Assembly: GCA_036271015.1 (NCBI GenBank)
Contig: DATBBL010000217.1
Coordinates: 1 to 5,753, forward strand
Source of the DNA: DASUAS01 sp036271015
GTDB taxonomy: Bacteria > Actinomycetota > Acidimicrobiia > IMCC26256 > DASPTH01
Length of the DNA: 5,753 nucleotides
Direction of reading: 5' to 3'
Shown: in pieces, positions 1-5,753 of the stretch
Numbering within the stretch: the first letter of the stretch is position 1
Layout: each line of letters opens with the position of its first letter
The notes under the pieces: model-generated
What the model was told of the DNA's origin: nothing
The model's input: the letters and a program-made list of their open reading frames with translations, nothing else
Databases searched by the model: none
Translations under genes and position numbers: made by a program

Positions 1-2
1 CC

Positions 3-1229
3 TCAGCGCGCTCTCGCCAGCTCCCGAGCCGATCGCTGTAGCGCCTCGTTGGGATGTTCCGGCAGCTCGGCGAGCGGTCGGGCGATCTCCGCGACCGTCG
101 GCCCGAACCGGTCGGCCGCCGGCCGCAGGGCCTCGAGATCGAAGCCGTAGACCTCCGCCGCGTTCCCGCCGACGATCTCCTGGATCTGCTCCGGCGCCAG
201 ATCGTGCATCACCTGCCGCAGGTGCTCGCGCGTGAACGGCAGCGTGCCCTCCTCGTGCGGGTAGTCGCTGCCCCACATCACCCGGTCGATCCCGACGCGG
301 CCGAGCGCGGCCCGGATGTCGGCCGGCCTCGGCTGGCTCATCCCGACGTGGCAATTCTGGCGGAAGTACTCCGTCGCGCTCCGGGGCGGGACGGTCTCGC
401 CCTCGAACCGCATCTCTCCCGTGCCGCCGCGGCGGAGCGCGACCATCAGGTCGTCGAGCTGCTCGAGCACGCCGGGGATCCAGGCGCAGCCGGCTTCGGT
501 CAGGACGAACTTCAGGTCGGGGAACCGCTCGAACACGCCTCCGGTGATCAGGTAGACGAACGGGCGCTGGGAGTAGAAGACCATCTCCGCGATGTGCACG
601 ATCGGCATGGCGGGCGCCCGCTGGTACGCGGGACCGCCGGTCCCCGAGTGCGCGTTCACCGGGACCCCGAGCTCGGCGCACGCCGCCCAGAGCGGGTCGT
701 AGTACGGGTCGTACAGCGGCTTCAGCCAGTCGCAGGTGATCGGAGGCGACCCGACCAGCACACCGCCGCGCAGGCCGTGCTCCTGGCACCACTGCACGTC
801 GGCGATGGCGTCGTCGAGGTCGTTCAGGAAGATCTGCCCGATGCCGGCGCGGGCTTCGGGCTTGGCCGCGCAGTAGTCGGCCAACCAACGGTTGTGGGCC
901 TGGATGCCCGCGTGGCGGTGCTCGTACTCGTCCGGCGTCGGGGGCGCCGCGAACAGGACGAAGTTCGGGAAGAACGGTGGCACGGTGTTGGGGAAGATCA
1001 CCTCGCCGACGATGCCGTCCTCGTTCTGCTGCTGGTCGCGCAGCTCAGCATCCCAATTGCGCACGCGCAGGTCGGTGTCCTTCAGGTCCTTGAACGGGTT
1101 CTTGTACTTCCCCCGCCAGGCATCGAAGTCGTCGCGGTACCTCGGGTCCAGGTACTCGCGATACTGCGCGTGGCTCCCGCCGGCATGGCTGTCGGCGGTG
1201 ATCACCACGTAGTGGTCGTCGGCCTGCAT
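3..1229 (-). CDS. Metal-dependent amidohydrolase (amidohydrolase_2 family, TIM barrel)
   Basis: Predicted cytoplasmic TIM-barrel metal hydrolase or decarboxylase of the amidohydrolase_2 group (COG2159-like), 408 residues, complete. Visible metal/catalytic motifs are D13-S-H15 near the N terminus (TADSHAGG), H194 in NAHSGTGG, E245 in LTEAGCAW and D322 in WGSDYPHEEGT. These are the usual strand-end positions of the family. The reading frame stays open 52 codons further upstream, but I chose the ATG at 1229. A purine-rich ribosome site (GGGAAGG) lies about 7 nt before it, and the protein there begins directly with the first beta strand (HYVVITADSH). The extra upstream part is low in recognisable structure and would overlap the divergent gene. 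No signal peptide or membrane segment is seen. The family includes ring-acid decarboxylases and C-N or C-C hydrolases; the substrate is unknown. It is divergent from the barrel/SDR/hydrolase genes, suggesting shared control and a shared catabolic pathway (inference). Confidence 0.9.
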   Translation of the reverse strand: MQADDHYVVITADSHAGGSHAQYREYLDPRYRDDFDAWRGKYKNPFKDLKDTDLRVRNWDAELRDQQQNEDGIVGEVIFPNTVPPFFPNFVLFAAPPTPDEYEHRHAGIQAHNRWLADYCAAKPEARAGIGQIFLNDLDDAIADVQWCQEHGLRGGVLVGSPPITCDWLKPLYDPYYDPLWAACAELGVPVNAHSGTGGPAYQRAPAMPIVHIAEMVFYSQRPFVYLITGGVFERFPDLKFVLTEAGCAWIPGVLEQLDDLMVALRRGGTGEMRFEGETVPPRSATEYFRQNCHVGMSQPRPADIRAALGRVGIDRVMWGSDYPHEEGTLPFTREHLRQVMHDLAPEQIQEIVGGNAAEVYGFDLEALRPAADRFGPTVAEIARPLAELPEHPNEALQRSARELARAR

Positions 1230-1299
1230 GTGACCACCTTCCCTTCGAGCGGACCCGCCACCAACCTGAGGATTCGGGCGCCGGGGAGGCAAGGGTAAC
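1230..1299. promoter_or_regulatory. Divergent intergenic promoter region
   Basis: These 70 bp separate the divergent amidohydrolase and barrel-protein genes, so they must hold or overlap both promoters. On the plus strand TAACGT at 1296-1301 fits the actinobacterial TANNNT -10 pattern. If it is a real -10, transcription would start near 1308 and the barrel protein would have to begin at the ATG at 1351, not at 1300. No convincing -35 box is seen for it. On the minus strand TTGCCT followed 17 bp later by TCAGGT is a weak candidate pair for the amidohydrolase. Ribosome sites are GGGGAGG at 1283-1289 (plus) and GGGAAGG just above 1229 (minus). That a promoter is here follows from gene layout; the exact boxes are guesses. 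Confidence 0.45.
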
Positions 1300-2079
1300 G
1301 TGACGTCGCTCGACGAGCCCGATGCGTGCGCGACCCGGGGGTTGCCCGTCATGATCAGAGTCAAGGCGGCGTTCTTCAGCTTCACGCCGCCCGCACAGCC
1401 CGACGACGACGCTAGCTACCTCCGGTGGCACCTGCTCGACCACATGGTCGAGCAGTACCAATTGCCCGGCATCCAGTACGCGCTGCGCTACATCGCGGAC
1501 GGCGACTACGTCACCAACCGCATCGTCGCCACCGGCCACCTGGAGGACGTCGGGAACGTCGTGAACTACCTCGTCGGCGATCCCGTGCAGCAGACCCACG
1601 ACGACTTCATGCAGCTCGGCCCCCGCCTCAGGGAGATGGGCCGGTTCCCCGAGGTCCGACCGTCGCTGCAGCTGCGCATGCCCGCGCTCTTGCACTGGTA
1701 TGCCGCCCCCCGAGCGCAGATCTCTCCCGAGGTCGTGCCGTTCCGGCCTCATCGCGGCGTGGTCGTGATCGTCGAGGAGCCCGCGGACGAGGACGTCGCG
1801 TCGTGGTTGCAGTGGCTGCATGCCGAGCACTACCCGGCCGTGCTCGCGACGGATGGTGTCGCAGGTGCGTGGATGTACGGCACGACGAACACCTGGAAGC
1901 TGCATCCGTCCGCCCGGGGCGATGCGCAGTACATCACGGTGATCTACCTCGACGCCGAGCCGCTCTCCGCGACCATGGCGCTCGCGCCCCTGGTGGAGGC
2001 ACGCTGGCGATCGGGGGCGGTACGGCCGTTGTTCGCCGGTCCCCTGCGGACGATGATCGAGTGGGAGGCCTGGCGCTGA
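1300..2079 (+). CDS. Two-domain dimeric alpha-beta barrel (EthD-like) protein, function unknown
   Basis: A 259-residue protein that looks like a tandem pair of ferredoxin-like (dimeric alpha-beta barrel, EthD/DABB-type) domains. The halves align with an exact 129-residue offset: W43/W172, D47/E176, H48/H177, G57/G186, A61/A190 and Y64/Y193. Domain 1 spans about 18-130 and domain 2 about 150-255. No cofactor motif, signal peptide or membrane segment is seen. Proteins of this fold occur in catabolic clusters as small cofactor-free enzymes or accessory proteins; a role with the neighbouring amidohydrolase and SDR is inferred. The start is uncertain. The GTG at 1300 has a strong GGGGAGG site 10 nt upstream, and the first 17 codons have coding-like third positions (15 of 16 G/C after the start). 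The ATG at 1351 has only a GGGGG run, but it begins exactly at the first beta strand (MIRVKAAFFSF) and would leave a 121-bp divergent spacer. The SDR gene follows after 30 bp, probably co-transcribed. Confidence 0.82.
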   Translation: MTSLDEPDACATRGLPVMIRVKAAFFSFTPPAQPDDDASYLRWHLLDHMVEQYQLPGIQYALRYIADGDYVTNRIVATGHLEDVGNVVNYLVGDPVQQTHDDFMQLGPRLREMGRFPEVRPSLQLRMPALLHWYAAPRAQISPEVVPFRPHRGVVVIVEEPADEDVASWLQWLHAEHYPAVLATDGVAGAWMYGTTNTWKLHPSARGDAQYITVIYLDAEPLSATMALAPLVEARWRSGAVRPLFAGPLRTMIEWEAWR

Positions 2080-2109
2080 CATGGCAGGAGCGGTGCGAGG
2101 AGTGCGGGC

Positions 2110-2895
2110 GTGAGCGGCGGGCGGCTCGACGGCAAGGTCGCGATCATCACCGGGGCGAGCACCGGGCTCGGCCCCGTGATGGCGGCGATGTTCGTGCGGG
2201 AAGGGGCCCGGGTGCTGCTGGCCGCCCGTCGCGAGGAGCTCGTGCAGGAGGCGGCGGCGAACGCCGGCGCGGGCGCGGTCGCGATGCGTGCCGACGTGAC
2301 GAACGAGGACGACGTCGAAGCCATGGTCGCCCGCACCGTCGATGAGTTCGGGCAGGTGGACATCATGTGCAACAACGCCGCCGCTCCCGGTACGGATCTC
2401 TGGATCTGGGAGCAGACGCTCGAGAACTGGAATGCCACCATCGCCATCGACGTCACTGCCGCGATGCTGTGCACCCGCGCCGTCCTGAACCAGTCGATGC
2501 TGGCGCGACGCTCCGGTGCGATCCTGAACTTCTCGTCCACCGCGGGGTACAACGGCGTCGTTCGCAAGTCCCACTACGTCACCGCCAAGGCCTCGTTGCG
2601 GGCGTTCACCAAGGCCGTCGCGCTCGAGGTCGGCGAATACGGCATCCGGTGCAACTGCGTCGTGCCGGGCGGCATCGACACCGAGCTGTGGCGCAACTGG
2701 GTGCAGCGCATGGCCGACGAGCGGGGCGTCGATTTCGAAAGCCATCGGGCGCGGATGCTCCAGAGTGTGGCGCTGCGCGACATCTCCTCGCCCGAGGACG
2801 TCGCCAACCTCGCGTTGTTCCTGGCCAGCGACGAGAGCCGGACGATCACCGGGCAGTCGATCCCGGTCGACGCCGGTGCCTACATGCAGGGCTGA
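2110..2895 (+). CDS. Short-chain dehydrogenase/reductase (classical SDR, NAD(P)-dependent)
   Basis: A complete 261-residue classical SDR, the usual length. It is expected to oxidise or reduce a hydroxyl/carbonyl group using NAD(H) or NADP(H) in the cytoplasm. Seen: Rossmann glycine motif TGASTGLG (14-21), adenine-pocket D62, NNAAA (88-92, normally NNAG), catalytic S143 in NFSSTAG, the Y156-x-x-x-K160 pair in SHYVTAK, the PGGIDT loop (186-191), and the family's C-terminal ITGQSIPVDAG. R40-R41 after beta-2, with no acidic residue at the end of that strand, hints at NADP(H) preference, but weakly. Asp114 stands where classical SDRs have the tetrad Asn (IAIDVTA versus the usual VNL pattern). The start is a GTG with GAGGAG 7 nt upstream. 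It lies 30 bp after the barrel-protein gene and is probably in the same transcript. The substrate is unknown. Confidence 0.93.
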   Translation: MSGGRLDGKVAIITGASTGLGPVMAAMFVREGARVLLAARREELVQEAAANAGAGAVAMRADVTNEDDVEAMVARTVDEFGQVDIMCNNAAAPGTDLWIWEQTLENWNATIAIDVTAAMLCTRAVLNQSMLARRSGAILNFSSTAGYNGVVRKSHYVTAKASLRAFTKAVALEVGEYGIRCNCVVPGGIDTELWRNWVQRMADERGVDFESHRARMLQSVALRDISSPEDVANLALFLASDESRTITGQSIPVDAGAYMQG

Positions 2896-2902
2896 CGACC
2901 GC

Positions 2903-2930
2903 GCGCCGCACTGATCTGGTGCGACCGCGC
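2903..2930 (+). terminator. Interrupted GC-rich hairpin after the SDR gene (possible attenuator or weak terminator)
   Basis: A 5-bp stem (CGCAC 2907-2911 with GTGCG 2919-2923, loop TGATCTG) is extended by a 4-bp GCGC/GCGC outer stem (2903-2906 with 2927-2930) across a 3-nt bulge. It starts 7 nt after the SDR stop. No T-tract follows, so it is not a canonical intrinsic terminator. In GC-rich DNA such a stem can arise by chance. It could reduce read-through into the hydrolase gene or protect the upstream message. Confidence 0.22.
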
Positions 2931-2937
2931 TGCGACG

Positions 2938-2950
2938 CGTCAGGATGACG
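2938..2950. promoter_or_regulatory. Small perfect palindrome upstream of the alpha/beta hydrolase gene (candidate operator)
   Basis: CGTCA-GGA-TGACG is a perfect 5-bp inverted repeat with a 3-bp spacer, 25 bp before the hydrolase start. A wider TCAGG (2940-2944) / CCTGA (2961-2965) pair overlaps it. The symmetry and position suit a repressor or activator site. The arms are short and no regulator gene is in the window, so chance is a real alternative. Confidence 0.2.
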
Positions 2951-2975
2951 ATCCGAGCGACCTGATTGGAGAGCC

Positions 2976-3857
2976 ATGCCCGACAGCGAGATCGAGGTCA
3001 ACGGCGGCATCGTCGTCTACGAGTTCGTCGGTCCGGAGGACGGCGAGATCGTCGTCATCACGCCCGGGGGCCGCTTCAGCAAGGACTACGGCGGCGTGCA
3101 CGAGTTGGCCGACGCGCTGGCCGAGGGCGGCAAGCGGGTGCTGCTCTGGGATCGACCGAACTGCGGCCGGTCGGAGGTGCAGGTCTACGGTCGCTCGGAG
3201 TCGCACATGCGGGCCGACACTCTGGGCCTGATGCTGCAACAGCTCGGGGTGGAACAGGTCGTCGCAACCGGCGGATCCGGCGGCGCCCGGGACATGATCA
3301 TCTTCACGATCATGTGGCCTGATCTCGTCCGCAAGCTCGCGGTGTGGTCGATCGTCGGCGGGACCTACAGCACGATGTTGCTCGCCACCGCCTACGTCCT
3401 GAACGAGCTCGGCGCGGTCCGGAAGAAGGGCATCGAAGGCGTGATCGAGATGGACTCCGGATCGTTCAGCTGGTCCGCGCTCGTCGCCGCGAACCCTCGC
3501 AACCGGGATCGCCTGCTCGCCATCGGCAGCGAGGAGTTCGAGCGGGTGATGAACCGGTGGCTGGACGCGTTCATCCCCAAGCCCAACGAAGCGATCCCGG
3601 GCGTGCCGGATTGGGAGTTCGGCACCATCACCTGTCCCACGTTGATCGTCCGCGGCGGCGAAATGGACTACGACCACCCGAAGCGCACGTCGTTCGAGGT
3701 GCACGCGTTGATCAAGGGGTCTCGTCTGATCGAGCCGCCGTGGCCCGAGGACGCGTGGGAACGGGCGGTCGAGGCGACCGAAGCCGGGACGGGGAGCCTC
3801 TTCGATCCGTGGGTGAAGGCGGCGCCCGCCCTGCTCGAATTCATCGACGAGCCGTAG
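2976..3857 (+). CDS. Alpha/beta-hydrolase-fold protein lacking an evident catalytic histidine
   Basis: A 293-residue alpha/beta-hydrolase-fold protein, full family length, probably cytoplasmic. Seen: the oxyanion-loop region ITPGGRFS (28-35, where HGG/HGxP is usual), DRPNCGRS (59-66, the common DxxGxGxS loop), the nucleophile elbow GGSGG with S101 (99-103), and GGEMDYDHP (228-235) at the acid strand, where D231 is the likely acid. The C terminus ends in a normal final helix (LLEFI). The catalytic His expected after the last strand is absent: where GH is usual the protein has EPPWPEDAW (253-261), and no His occurs after H243. It may therefore be an atypical hydrolase using another base, or a non-hydrolytic member. 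The ATG at 2976 has GGAG 4 nt upstream. It follows the SDR by 80 bp in the same direction and converges with the DNA ligase gene 18 bp away. A role in the same catabolic pathway is inferred from position; the substrate is unknown. Confidence 0.88.
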   Translation: MPDSEIEVNGGIVVYEFVGPEDGEIVVITPGGRFSKDYGGVHELADALAEGGKRVLLWDRPNCGRSEVQVYGRSESHMRADTLGLMLQQLGVEQVVATGGSGGARDMIIFTIMWPDLVRKLAVWSIVGGTYSTMLLATAYVLNELGAVRKKGIEGVIEMDSGSFSWSALVAANPRNRDRLLAIGSEEFERVMNRWLDAFIPKPNEAIPGVPDWEFGTITCPTLIVRGGEMDYDHPKRTSFEVHALIKGSRLIEPPWPEDAWERAVEATEAGTGSLFDPWVKAAPALLEFIDEP

Positions 3858-3875
3858 CGGCACCCCGCGGCGCGC

Positions 3876-5402
3876 TCAACCGAGCGGCCGGGACAGCAGC
3901 GCCTGGACCGTCTCGATCGAGTCCGCGGCGTCCGCCGACTTGTCGTCGCGGTATCGGCGGAGCCGTGCGAAGCGCAACGCGACACCGCCCGGGTAGCGGC
4001 TCGACACCTGGACCCCGTCGAGGGCGACTTCGGCGACGAGCTCGGGACGCACGTACACCGTGATCCCGTCGCGGCCGATCTCACGCGCCAGGAGCTCCTC
4101 CGTCTGCCACTGCAGGGTGGCGTCGGTGAGACCCTTGAAGGTCTTGCCGACCATCACGAACGTCCCGTCGGGGCCGCGCGCGCCGAGATGCAGGTTCGAG
4201 AGCCAGCCTTGGCGCCGGCCGTGGCCCCATTCCGCCGCCAGCACGACGAGATCGAGCGTCCGCACCGGCTTCACCTTGCGCCACGCGCCGCCCCGACGAC
4301 CGGCGTCGTACGTCGAGTCGAGTGCCTTGAGCACCACGCCCTCGTGCCCGGCCGCGATCGCGGCGTCGAGGACCGCGGCGGCTTCGTCGGCCGACGCGGT
4401 CACCGCGCCGGGGATGCTCCGCTCGCCGGCGAGCGCACGGACCACCTCGAGTCGCTCGCCGAGCGGCCGCTCGATGAGGTCGTCGCCGTCGACGTGCAGC
4501 ACATCGAAGAAGAACGCGTCGAGCGGCCCCGCGGCACCTGCGTGAGTGCCCGAGTCTCGCCCGAACGAGCTCATCGTGTCCTGGAAGGCGCGAGGACGCG
4601 CCTCGTCGTCGACGCCGATGGCTTCGCCGTCGAGCACGACTGCGTGCACCGGCAAGCGGCGCGCCCAGTCCGCGACTCCCGGCAATCGCCCACTGATCTC
4701 GTTGAGGTTGCGGGTGTAGATCCTCACCTCGTCGTCGACCCGGTGCACCTGGATGCGGGCACCGTCGAGCTTCCATTCCACCGACGCCGCACCGACGTCG
4801 TCGAGCGCGGTGGCGACGTCGGGCGCCCCTGCCGCGAGCATCGGGAGGATGCCGCGACCCACCTGGAGGCCGACCTCGCGCAGGCCCGTCGCACCTTCGG
4901 TGAGCGCGACGACGGCGGTGTGGCCGAGATCGCCCGACAGCATCGCCGCCCGGCGGACGAGCGTCGCCGGCACCGACGCCGCGCGCGCGACGGCATCACC
5001 CATGAGGCCTGCGAGCGCGCCCTGGCGCAGCTCGCCGACGAGCAGCCGCCGGAGGAAATCCGTCTCGGTGGTGGTCGCACGATCGAACACGTCGCCCAGG
5101 ATGTGCTGACGGCTCGCAGCCGAACCGCTCCCCGTCGTGCTCTGGATCTGGTCGAGCGCGCGGTCGACGTCGGCGATCGTCAACGTCGGCACCGCCGCCG
5201 GGGCGACGTCGAGCCGGGCGACCGTGGCCCACCCCACGCCGGTACGGCCCTGACGGGGTTCGCCGATGAGGAACCCGACGACGGCCTCGATCTCGTCCGG
5301 TGCGAGCCGCCCGAGCAGGTCGGCGAGGGCCGCGACCTTCTCCGAGCGGGCGCGCGTCGACGTGACCGCGTCCGATGTCGTCACCACCTCCGCCAGCAAC
5401 AC
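3876..5402 (-). CDS. ligB: ATP-dependent DNA ligase, LigB-type
   Basis: Seals nicks in duplex DNA through an ATP-derived ligase-AMP intermediate; a cytoplasmic, nucleoid-acting protein of 508 residues, close to mycobacterial LigB. Numbered from the GTG at 5402, an N-terminal DNA-binding domain (about 1-195) precedes the nucleotidyltransferase domain. That domain has motif I KLDGAR with adenylated K211, motif Ia TRNLNEIS (230-237), motif III D258-G-E260, motif IIIa FFFDVLHVDG (297-306), motif IV EGVVLK (354-359) and motif V K376-V-K378. The OB-fold ends with motif VI RDDK (485-488). All motifs are intact. The frame is open to 5516, but that would overlap the upstream gene. GTG-TTG-CTG at 5402 matches the MLL-type N terminus and the following xxVxxTSxxVxxTxxRxxK pattern of LigB. 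There is no good Shine-Dalgarno before it, so translation may be coupled to the oxidoreductase gene ending 23 bp upstream. LigB-type ligases are accessory to the essential NAD-dependent LigA and likely serve in repair. Confidence 0.95.
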   Translation of the reverse strand: MLLAEVVTTSDAVTSTRARSEKVAALADLLGRLAPDEIEAVVGFLIGEPRQGRTGVGWATVARLDVAPAAVPTLTIADVDRALDQIQSTTGSGSAASRQHILGDVFDRATTTETDFLRRLLVGELRQGALAGLMGDAVARAASVPATLVRRAAMLSGDLGHTAVVALTEGATGLREVGLQVGRGILPMLAAGAPDVATALDDVGAASVEWKLDGARIQVHRVDDEVRIYTRNLNEISGRLPGVADWARRLPVHAVVLDGEAIGVDDEARPRAFQDTMSSFGRDSGTHAGAAGPLDAFFFDVLHVDGDDLIERPLGERLEVVRALAGERSIPGAVTASADEAAAVLDAAIAAGHEGVVLKALDSTYDAGRRGGAWRKVKPVRTLDLVVLAAEWGHGRRQGWLSNLHLGARGPDGTFVMVGKTFKGLTDATLQWQTEELLAREIGRDGITVYVRPELVAEVALDGVQVSSRYPGGVALRFARLRRYRDDKSADAADSIETVQALLSRPLG

Positions 5403-5425
5403 CGCGTCAGTGTGCCCGATCGCGG

Positions 5426-5753
5426 TCAGTCTTCGTGGACGAGCTGCTCGAGCAGCGCGCGTGTCCGCGCGCGCGACGCCTTGCGGTCCGCACCCACGGG
5501 AAAGATCGCGGCCCACACGTCGGTCGCCCCGGCGTCGACCAACGCGGTCAGTTGCGCGGCGACCGAGTCCTCGTTGCCGACGACGCAGGCATCCGCCGAG
5601 CGCTCGAGCCCGCCGATGCGCAGGATGCGGGCGTAGTTGGGCAACTCGCTGTAGAACCCGTACTGGCGCGCCGCATCGTTGCGTGCCTCGTCGAGGTCGT
5701 CGTGCACGGCCACGGGGAGGCCGACCACGACGCGCGGTTCGGGACGGCCGGCC
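5426..5753 (-). CDS. LLM-class F420-dependent oxidoreductase, C-terminal part (cut by window edge)
   Basis: The last 108 codons of a luciferase-like (LLM) oxidoreductase; the frame is open through the right edge, so the N-terminal part lies outside. An internal GTG at 5728 is not a real start, because the sequence before it (GRPEPRV) continues the family's usual GRPxPRVVxGLPVAV segment. Other family signs are the DDLDEAR helix, a FYSELPNYARIL stretch, VVGNEDSVAAQL, ALVDAGATDVWA (the last barrel strand and helix) and a C-terminal RTRALLEQL helix. Members of this group use reduced coenzyme F420, or FMN, for hydride transfer. The cofactor-binding N-terminal part cannot be seen here. It lies 23 bp upstream of the ligase gene on the same strand, so the two are probably co-transcribed. 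No functional link between them is obvious. Confidence 0.85.
   Translation of the reverse strand, partial: AGRPEPRVVVGLPVAVHDDLDEARNDAARQYGFYSELPNYARILRIGGLERSADACVVGNEDSVAAQLTALVDAGATDVWAAIFPVGADRKASRARTRALLEQLVHED

Noticed and set aside
54..1298. A 414-codon plus-strand frame opposite the amidohydrolase
   Set aside because: It is the antisense shadow of a gene with clear metal-binding motifs. The composition is dominated by Arg, Val, Leu and Asp, with no domain.
1230..1385. A 52-residue N-terminal extension of the amidohydrolase with a possible signal peptide
   Set aside because: The extension begins inside the divergent gene and is Pro/Arg/Gly rich. The internal ATG at 1229 has a good ribosome site and abuts the first beta strand.
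1045..2745. A 566-codon open frame on the minus strand across the barrel and SDR genes
   Set aside because: It is antisense to two well-supported genes and rich in Arg, Gly, Pro, Ala, His and Asp as expected for an antisense frame in high-GC DNA. It shows no recognisable domain.
2940..3863. A 307-codon minus-strand frame opposite the alpha/beta hydrolase
   Set aside because: It mirrors the real hydrolase frame almost end to end and has low-complexity antisense composition.
3858..3875. A shared bidirectional terminator between the convergent hydrolase and ligase genes
   Set aside because: The 18 bp hold only a short CCGCGG palindrome, with no stem of useful length and no T-tract on either strand.
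4188..5636. A 482-codon plus-strand frame opposite the DNA ligase
   Set aside because: It is the antisense shadow of an intact ligase with all motifs. Arg/His-rich composition and no fold seen.
1..5753. CRISPR arrays, tRNA/rRNA genes, insertion sequences, toxin-antitoxin or phage-defence genes
   Set aside because: No regular direct repeats, cloverleaf sequences, transposase motifs or defence domains were seen on either strand.

Overview
The window is high-GC, densely packed bacterial chromosome with strong G/C preference at third codon positions and two GTG starts. A LigB-type ATP-dependent DNA ligase and an F420-type LLM oxidoreductase point to an Actinomycetota genome (mycobacterial relatives or Acidimicrobiia are possible). 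No RNA gene, mobile element, CRISPR array or phage gene was seen. The genus cannot be fixed from the sequence.

Left part (1-3857): a putative catabolic cluster around a short divergent promoter region. A metal-dependent amidohydrolase of the amidohydrolase_2/decarboxylase-like superfamily (minus, 3-1229) faces three plus-strand genes. These are a two-domain dimeric alpha-beta barrel (EthD-like) protein (1300-2079), a classical short-chain dehydrogenase/reductase (2110-2895) and an alpha/beta-hydrolase-fold protein (2976-3857). The SDR follows the barrel protein by 30 bp. The hydrolase follows after 80 bp containing a hairpin and a small palindrome, so it may be partly under separate control. 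The gene mix resembles degradation modules for aromatic, terpenoid or steroid-like carbon compounds: oxidise an alcohol, cleave or decarboxylate a ring-derived acid, hydrolyse a C-C or ester bond. The substrate is not identifiable here.

Right part (3876-5753): a separate minus-strand unit, convergent with the cluster across only 18 bp. The C-terminal part of an LLM-class F420-dependent oxidoreductase enters from the right edge and is followed after 23 bp by a complete 508-residue ATP-dependent DNA ligase with all nucleotidyltransferase motifs.

The most interesting points are three departures from family norms inside one cluster. The barrel protein has a clean internal duplication with an exact 129-residue offset. 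The SDR has Asp in place of the catalytic-tetrad Asn. The alpha/beta hydrolase keeps its nucleophile elbow but has no histidine where the catalytic His should lie. Together they make this a plausible uncharacterised pathway; this is inference, not demonstration.
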